DNA of 64,000 nucleotides from Gnetum montanum. Taxonomy: Eukaryota; Streptophyta; Gnetopsida; Gnetales; Gnetaceae. The DNA lies in the NCBI GenBank assembly GCA_015680685.1, contig MNCI01023951.1:213612-277611 (forward strand). The letters run 5' to 3'. The notes below the pieces were generated by a model, which ran no database searches, was not told the origin of the DNA, and saw only the letters and a program-made list of their open reading frames with translations. Of this stretch, positions 60,532 through 64,000 are shown piece by piece. Made by a program: the position numbers and the translations under genes. Positions within the stretch are counted from its first letter, which is position 1; every line of letters begins with the position of its first letter.

Positions 60532-61579
60532 AACAAGTACCAAACATTAACCATCAACCGTTGGCTAGATATCATCGCACCATTTTCAAAAGTACATGGG
60601 ATTGGGATTGGGGGAATGTAGTTCAAGATGCAAGGGATTGTAATTGGAGGAAGTCGAGTGTTGATCAAGGGCTATGATTGCTATCGGGATTGTGGGAGAG
60701 GAGTGCTATTATATGAATGAGCTATATTTTGGTCCTTGTCCATAGCCAATGTTCAACAGACTCGAAGCCAAGACATAGAAAGTACGTTCTTTGGAGAAAT
60801 GGGACTCTTATAGAGTGTTTACGAGGCCCATTGTAAATAGCCAAAGCCACGTGGTGATGTGCAACATGGTCTCTTTGAGACACAAGTGTGACTATTTTTC
60901 AAGACAATTGCCTTCTCGCCTGGGGCTTGTATGAGAATGGCCAATAGTCTTTTGTTTATGATATCAACAGGGTCATGAAGACCTTTTCTGTGCATTTTGC
61001 TCTTTGACCTTTTGTGCTTTTTTTTAGTCTTTTTGAAAGATCTTGCTTTTTGTGCCATGCTCGTGTTTGAGAACTTTCATTTTGCATCATGTACTATGTA
61101 TCATGTTTTGTGTCACAACTGCTTAGAGAGTTACAGTGTGCAACAGTGTATCAAGAGTTTTGAGGTGAGCAGAATGTATCAGGGGGGATGTAATTAAATA
61201 GGCTAAGGGGAGCATGATGGGGAAATAGGGGATGTATTGGGAGCCAGGAATGTACTTATGAACAGATTGATTAAACCAGTCACATGTGTCAAGAAAAATG
61301 TGATACCTTTTCATCATGATGAAGTGCATCTATGCACGAAACACCTCAGAAGTGTCATCCTGCAAACACAACTCCAAGAAGATAAGAAAACCACAAATGA
61401 AACAGTCAGCTAAACACTTTAAACAAGGAGATGGAGTCACCACGTGCAATTTTCAAAGCAGACAGAATCATGAATAGCATCAATTTCATTAGGGCCCCAT
61501 GAGATGAATCATGCAACAAGTCTTTGTAGAACAGGCACAACCAACTACAACAACAGATCTTTTCAAATTTTGCCTGGTC
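60532..61579 (-). other. E2 3' non-coding region
   Basis: No domain. Short ORFs on both strands look incidental. It separates the LTR from the repeat arrays. Confidence 0.5.
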
Positions 61580-61990
61580 ATCGATGATGTCACCAGTTTA
61601 TAGTCTTAGCGGACTATTGTGGATTAGTTTCACATCATAACCCCTTGGACGATGTCAGTTTAGCATCATGGCAGATGGTGCATTGCTAGTTTATAGTCAT
61701 AGCAGATTGTTAAGAGGCAAACTAGTTTATAGTCTTAGTGGACTCTGGATGCTAGTTTCATGTCATGGCAGATGGACGTAGCAGTTTAGTGTCATACTAG
61801 ACATGTCTCTGTGGTATCAGTTTTAGGTCATGATCCAGGACTATTCTGTGGTATCAGTTTTAAGTCATGATCCAAGACTGTTCTGTGGTATCAATTTTAA
61901 GTCATGATGCCAGGACTATTCTATGGTATCAGTTTTAAGTCATGATGCTAGGACTATTCTGTGGCAGTTTATAGTCATAGTGGACTAATT
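61580..61990. repeat. E2 tandem repeats, 38-bp type and related units
   Basis: At 61800-61965 about four units of about 38 bp occur (GTGGTATCAGTTTTAAGTCA plus a GGACTATTCT spacer). Before and after are looser units with CAGTTTATAGTCATAG. All share the AGTTTA-GTCAT core with the 27-bp array and with E1 57990-58395. Confidence 0.75.
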
Positions 61991-62145
61991 CTTACCTTGC
62001 TTGTATAAAGTGTGATGTTGCATGCATGGTCATGCCATGTGCCTGCAAGATCCTACAAAAAAATTAACTAGGAAGTTTTAAATGAAACTGGCCATTTCTA
62101 ACCGTGGCTAGTTTAATGTCATTGCGGAAGTTTGCTGGCAGTTTT

Positions 62146-62650
62146 AACATCATATTGAATGTTTCGTAGTTTAACATCATTTCAAACAGTTTGTAGTTTA
62201 ACATCATTTCGGAAAATTCATAGTTTAACGTCATTTTGAATAGTTCGTAGTTTAACGTCATTTCGGAAAGTTTGTAGTTTAACGTCATTTCGGACAGTTC
62301 GTAGTTTAACGTCATTTCAGACAGTTCGTAGTTTAACGTCATTTCGGACAGTTTGTAGTTTAATGTCATTTCTGATAGTCATAGTTTAACATCATTTCGG
62401 ATAGTTCGTAGTTTAACGTCATTTCGGACAGTTCGTAGTTTAACGTCATTTCGGACAGTCCATAGTTTAACATCATTTTGGACAGTTTGTAGTTTAACGT
62501 CATTTCAAACAATCCGTAGTTTAACATCATTTCGAGCAATTCATAGTTTAACGCCATTTCAAACAGTCCATAGTTTAATGTCATTTTGGACAATTTGTAG
62601 TTTAACATCATTTCGGACAATTCGTAGTTTAACGTCATTTCGGACAGTTT
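62146..62650. repeat. 27-bp minisatellite, about 19 units
   Basis: The unit core is AGTTTAACGTCATTTCGGAC, with GTCCG/TTCGT variation. One unit near 62380 is 25 bases long, which shifts the frame. On the minus strand the units encode MTLNYELSE-like nonapeptides. Ten units (62366-62638) are free of stops and lie in the same frame as the protease ORF, separated from it by a TAG and a TGA. Confidence 0.9.
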
Positions 62651-62662
62651 GTATCATTCATT

Positions 62663-63655
62663 CTAGTTGTTGAGTTGCCTCTTGATCTTTTGTAACTTAA
62701 CGTGTGGTGCTAGGTATATGGGTATGATCTTATATTCACCTTCCCCTTCATTGGTGATGTCAAAAGGTAGTTCTGACCAAGAAACATCAGCAGGAATGGC
62801 TCCTATGTCTGTGTCTTCTTGTGTTTCTTTAGTGCTAGTTGGATTGTGAGTCAACGTTGGGTTCACATTCTGATATATGTTCATGGTTTCTTTTTTAGGA
62901 TTAATGAACTCAATTTCTGACCCTTGACCTACCTCAAGGTATGAGGAAGTGATCGATGGTGTTGTATCCCCATGTATGATGATCTCACCACCCTCGTAAG
63001 GTAGATGTATCTCCTGATGGATTGGTGAAGATACGGCTTTAAGTTGAGCTAGCCAAGGACGTCCTAGGATCAGATTAAACCCTGGCATTTCATCAACCAC
63101 TATGAATTTAGCTGATGTAGGGAATTGGTCTCCGACTATGAAATCTAAGGTAACCATGTCTTTCACTCCCACACGGGAACCACTGAAGGATCTCAAGAAA
63201 GAGGTTGTTGTGGGTTGGACTTGTTCAGTGAGTTCTAATTTTTCGATGATGGAAAAATGTATTACATTTGTCACCGCACCATCATCGACATGCACCCTAC
63301 GTATTTTGAAATGATTAACCTGTATTGTTATGAACATAGGGATCGTGGTGATTTCCCCTGTTTTCTCATCTAGCTTAATGTCCTTAATGCGGAAATCTAA
63401 GGATGTGGTCTTTGATTCCTGAAGTTTTGGGAATAATACTGCATAAATGGATGGTTCATCTATAGGAAGATCATCACTAATAGGAATTGAAGTTAGCATC
63501 CGTACGAGAGCCTCTCGATGTACTGGTGAAGTCATTACTAGGTCATACAAACTTAAAGAAGTATTCTTTTGTTTTAAGGCTTCTGTGACCTCGGTCAATG
63601 CATTTGCTAGGTCTTTACCATTTGGGACATTCTTATCCGTAGAGATTTGGTCCAT
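62663..63655 (-). CDS. E2 gag-pol fragment with retropepsin domain (330 codons)
   Basis: The longest ORF in the window. The first 110 residues look like the Gag/Pro junction (DLVMTSPVHREALVRMLTSI). The protease spans about residues 115-235: the catalytic loop is VHVDDGAVTNVI, where gypsy enzymes usually have V/I-D-x-G-[ST/A], and the C-terminal signature is GFNLILGRPWLAQL followed by SPIHQEIHLPYEGGEIIIHG, typical of Tat/Ogre elements. It would cleave Gag. The tail ends at KIKRQLNN; RT, expected next, is absent and the 27-bp array follows. The preceding gag ORF is in another frame. Its openness suggests a recent insertion. Confidence 0.85.
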   Translation of the reverse strand: MDQISTDKNVPNGKDLANALTEVTEALKQKNTSLSLYDLVMTSPVHREALVRMLTSIPISDDLPIDEPSIYAVLFPKLQESKTTSLDFRIKDIKLDEKTGEITTIPMFITIQVNHFKIRRVHVDDGAVTNVIHFSIIEKLELTEQVQPTTTSFLRSFSGSRVGVKDMVTLDFIVGDQFPTSAKFIVVDEMPGFNLILGRPWLAQLKAVSSPIHQEIHLPYEGGEIIIHGDTTPSITSSYLEVGQGSEIEFINPKKETMNIYQNVNPTLTHNPTSTKETQEDTDIGAIPADVSWSELPFDITNEGEGEYKIIPIYLAPHVKLQKIKRQLNN

Positions 63656-63676
63656 TTGACCCAGGATTCATATTTC

Positions 63677-63916
63677 TCATGGAGGGGTTTTTATGTTAGT
63701 AGCTGATAATGCTGAGTTTGGGATATGACTTGTGACTTCATTTTTGTTTTGGTGACTTGTACTAGGCTCATTAACAGACGAACTCATGGGAACAGTGCTT
63801 AGTGGTGTAGGCTTTGGCAGTCCTAATTCGTGTCCATGGTTTTCTTTCTTCATGCGCTCTCTTTTTTCTTTTTCCAAGTGCTCTCTTATTAGCCTATCAG
63901 GAAGACACTCTCGCAA
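63677..63916 (-). pseudogene. E2 gag C-terminal fragment
   Basis: A 79-codon open stretch, highly charged at first (LIREHLEKEKRERMKKENHG), then Ser/Thr/Pro-rich (SVNEPSTSHQNKNEV). It ends about 20 bases before the protease ORF start, with a frame change between them. It reads like the Gag C-terminal linker; there is no zinc knuckle. Sequence continues beyond the window edge. Confidence 0.5.
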
Positions 63917-64000
63917 AGGTCATTGAGAAGTGGAGGTGGGTTTTGTGCCAAGGTGTTTTGGCACCTGGACCACAAAGGGAATGGGTCGGTTTTCAGATGG

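Larger units (their letters stand above)
58692..64000 (-). mobile_element. Element E2: Tat-like element with gag-protease but no RT/IN, continuing past the window
   Basis: The 3' LTR is 58692-60531. Then come a non-coding region, two tandem-repeat arrays, a 330-codon protease ORF (62663-63655) and a gag tail (63677-63916). The protease ORF abuts the 3' arrays directly, with no RT, RNase H or integrase between. In E1 the integrase end lies next to the same kind of array. The 5' LTR should be beyond 64000. Confidence 0.7.

Noticed and set aside
61123-61329. Short ORFs at 60.8-61.3 kb as genes
   Set aside because: They overlap on opposite strands in E2 non-coding sequence and show no domain.
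62146-62650. Regular 27-bp repeats resembling a CRISPR array
   Set aside because: Units are contiguous with no unique spacers, and the DNA is plant retrotransposon; it is a minisatellite.
1-64000. tRNA, rRNA or organellar DNA
   Set aside because: I saw no cloverleaf-type sequence, rRNA core or organelle gene; the only tRNA-related sequences are primer-binding sites.

Overview
The window is plant nuclear DNA built almost entirely from degenerate LTR retrotransposons; no intact host gene is recognisable. The evidence is Ty3/gypsy Athila/Tat-type gag, protease, RT, RNase H and integrase fragments, Ty1/copia gag with CCHC knuckles, primer-binding sites (PBS) for plant initiator-Met and Asp tRNAs, low GC, and deep nesting. 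A large slowly purged genome such as a gymnosperm fits, but that is inference. Assembly gaps collapsed to single Ns lie at 249, 44903 and 48401.

Layout. 1-2573: unassigned, with a 248-bp direct duplication around a gap and one short lysine-rich ORF behind a TATA box. 2574-4091: LTR-like segment. 4092-17547: element F, minus strand, Ty3/gypsy gag-protease without RT/IN, split by element A1 (6457-15968, minus, flanked by 5-bp TSD ATAGA). A1 is the only element here with recognisable RT, RNase H and integrase core. 17548-35356: element A2 (minus, A family, no pol), split by copia-type B1 (23352-34515, TSD TCATA), itself split by B2 (24257-30198). 35357-36230: partial B-family LTR (B3, minus). 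36231-43476: A3 (plus, A family, no pol). 43477-47629: D (plus, gypsy gag). 47630-52121: C (plus, copia gag only). 52122-54302: A4 (plus, A family, 5' LTR plus gag). 54303-58691: E1 (minus, Tat-like, LTR plus integrase C-terminus). 58692-64000: E2 (minus, Tat-like, LTR, repeats, a 330-codon gag/protease ORF).

From 17.5 kb rightwards each element is cut by the next and never resumes within the window (F > A2 > B3 > A3 > D > C > A4 > E1 > E2). The missing halves should therefore lie in reverse order downstream of 64 kb. Decay matches this order: F and A1 are full of stops, whereas E2, apparently the last arrival, keeps a long ORF.

Two themes stand out. First, pol is absent from elements of several unrelated families (F; A2 and A3; B1, B2 and C; E2), suggesting non-autonomous gag or gag-protease elements that depend on partners such as A1 or E1. 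Second, LTR U3 regions of the A and E families carry perfect or near-perfect hairpins whose sequence differs between copies while pairing is kept.
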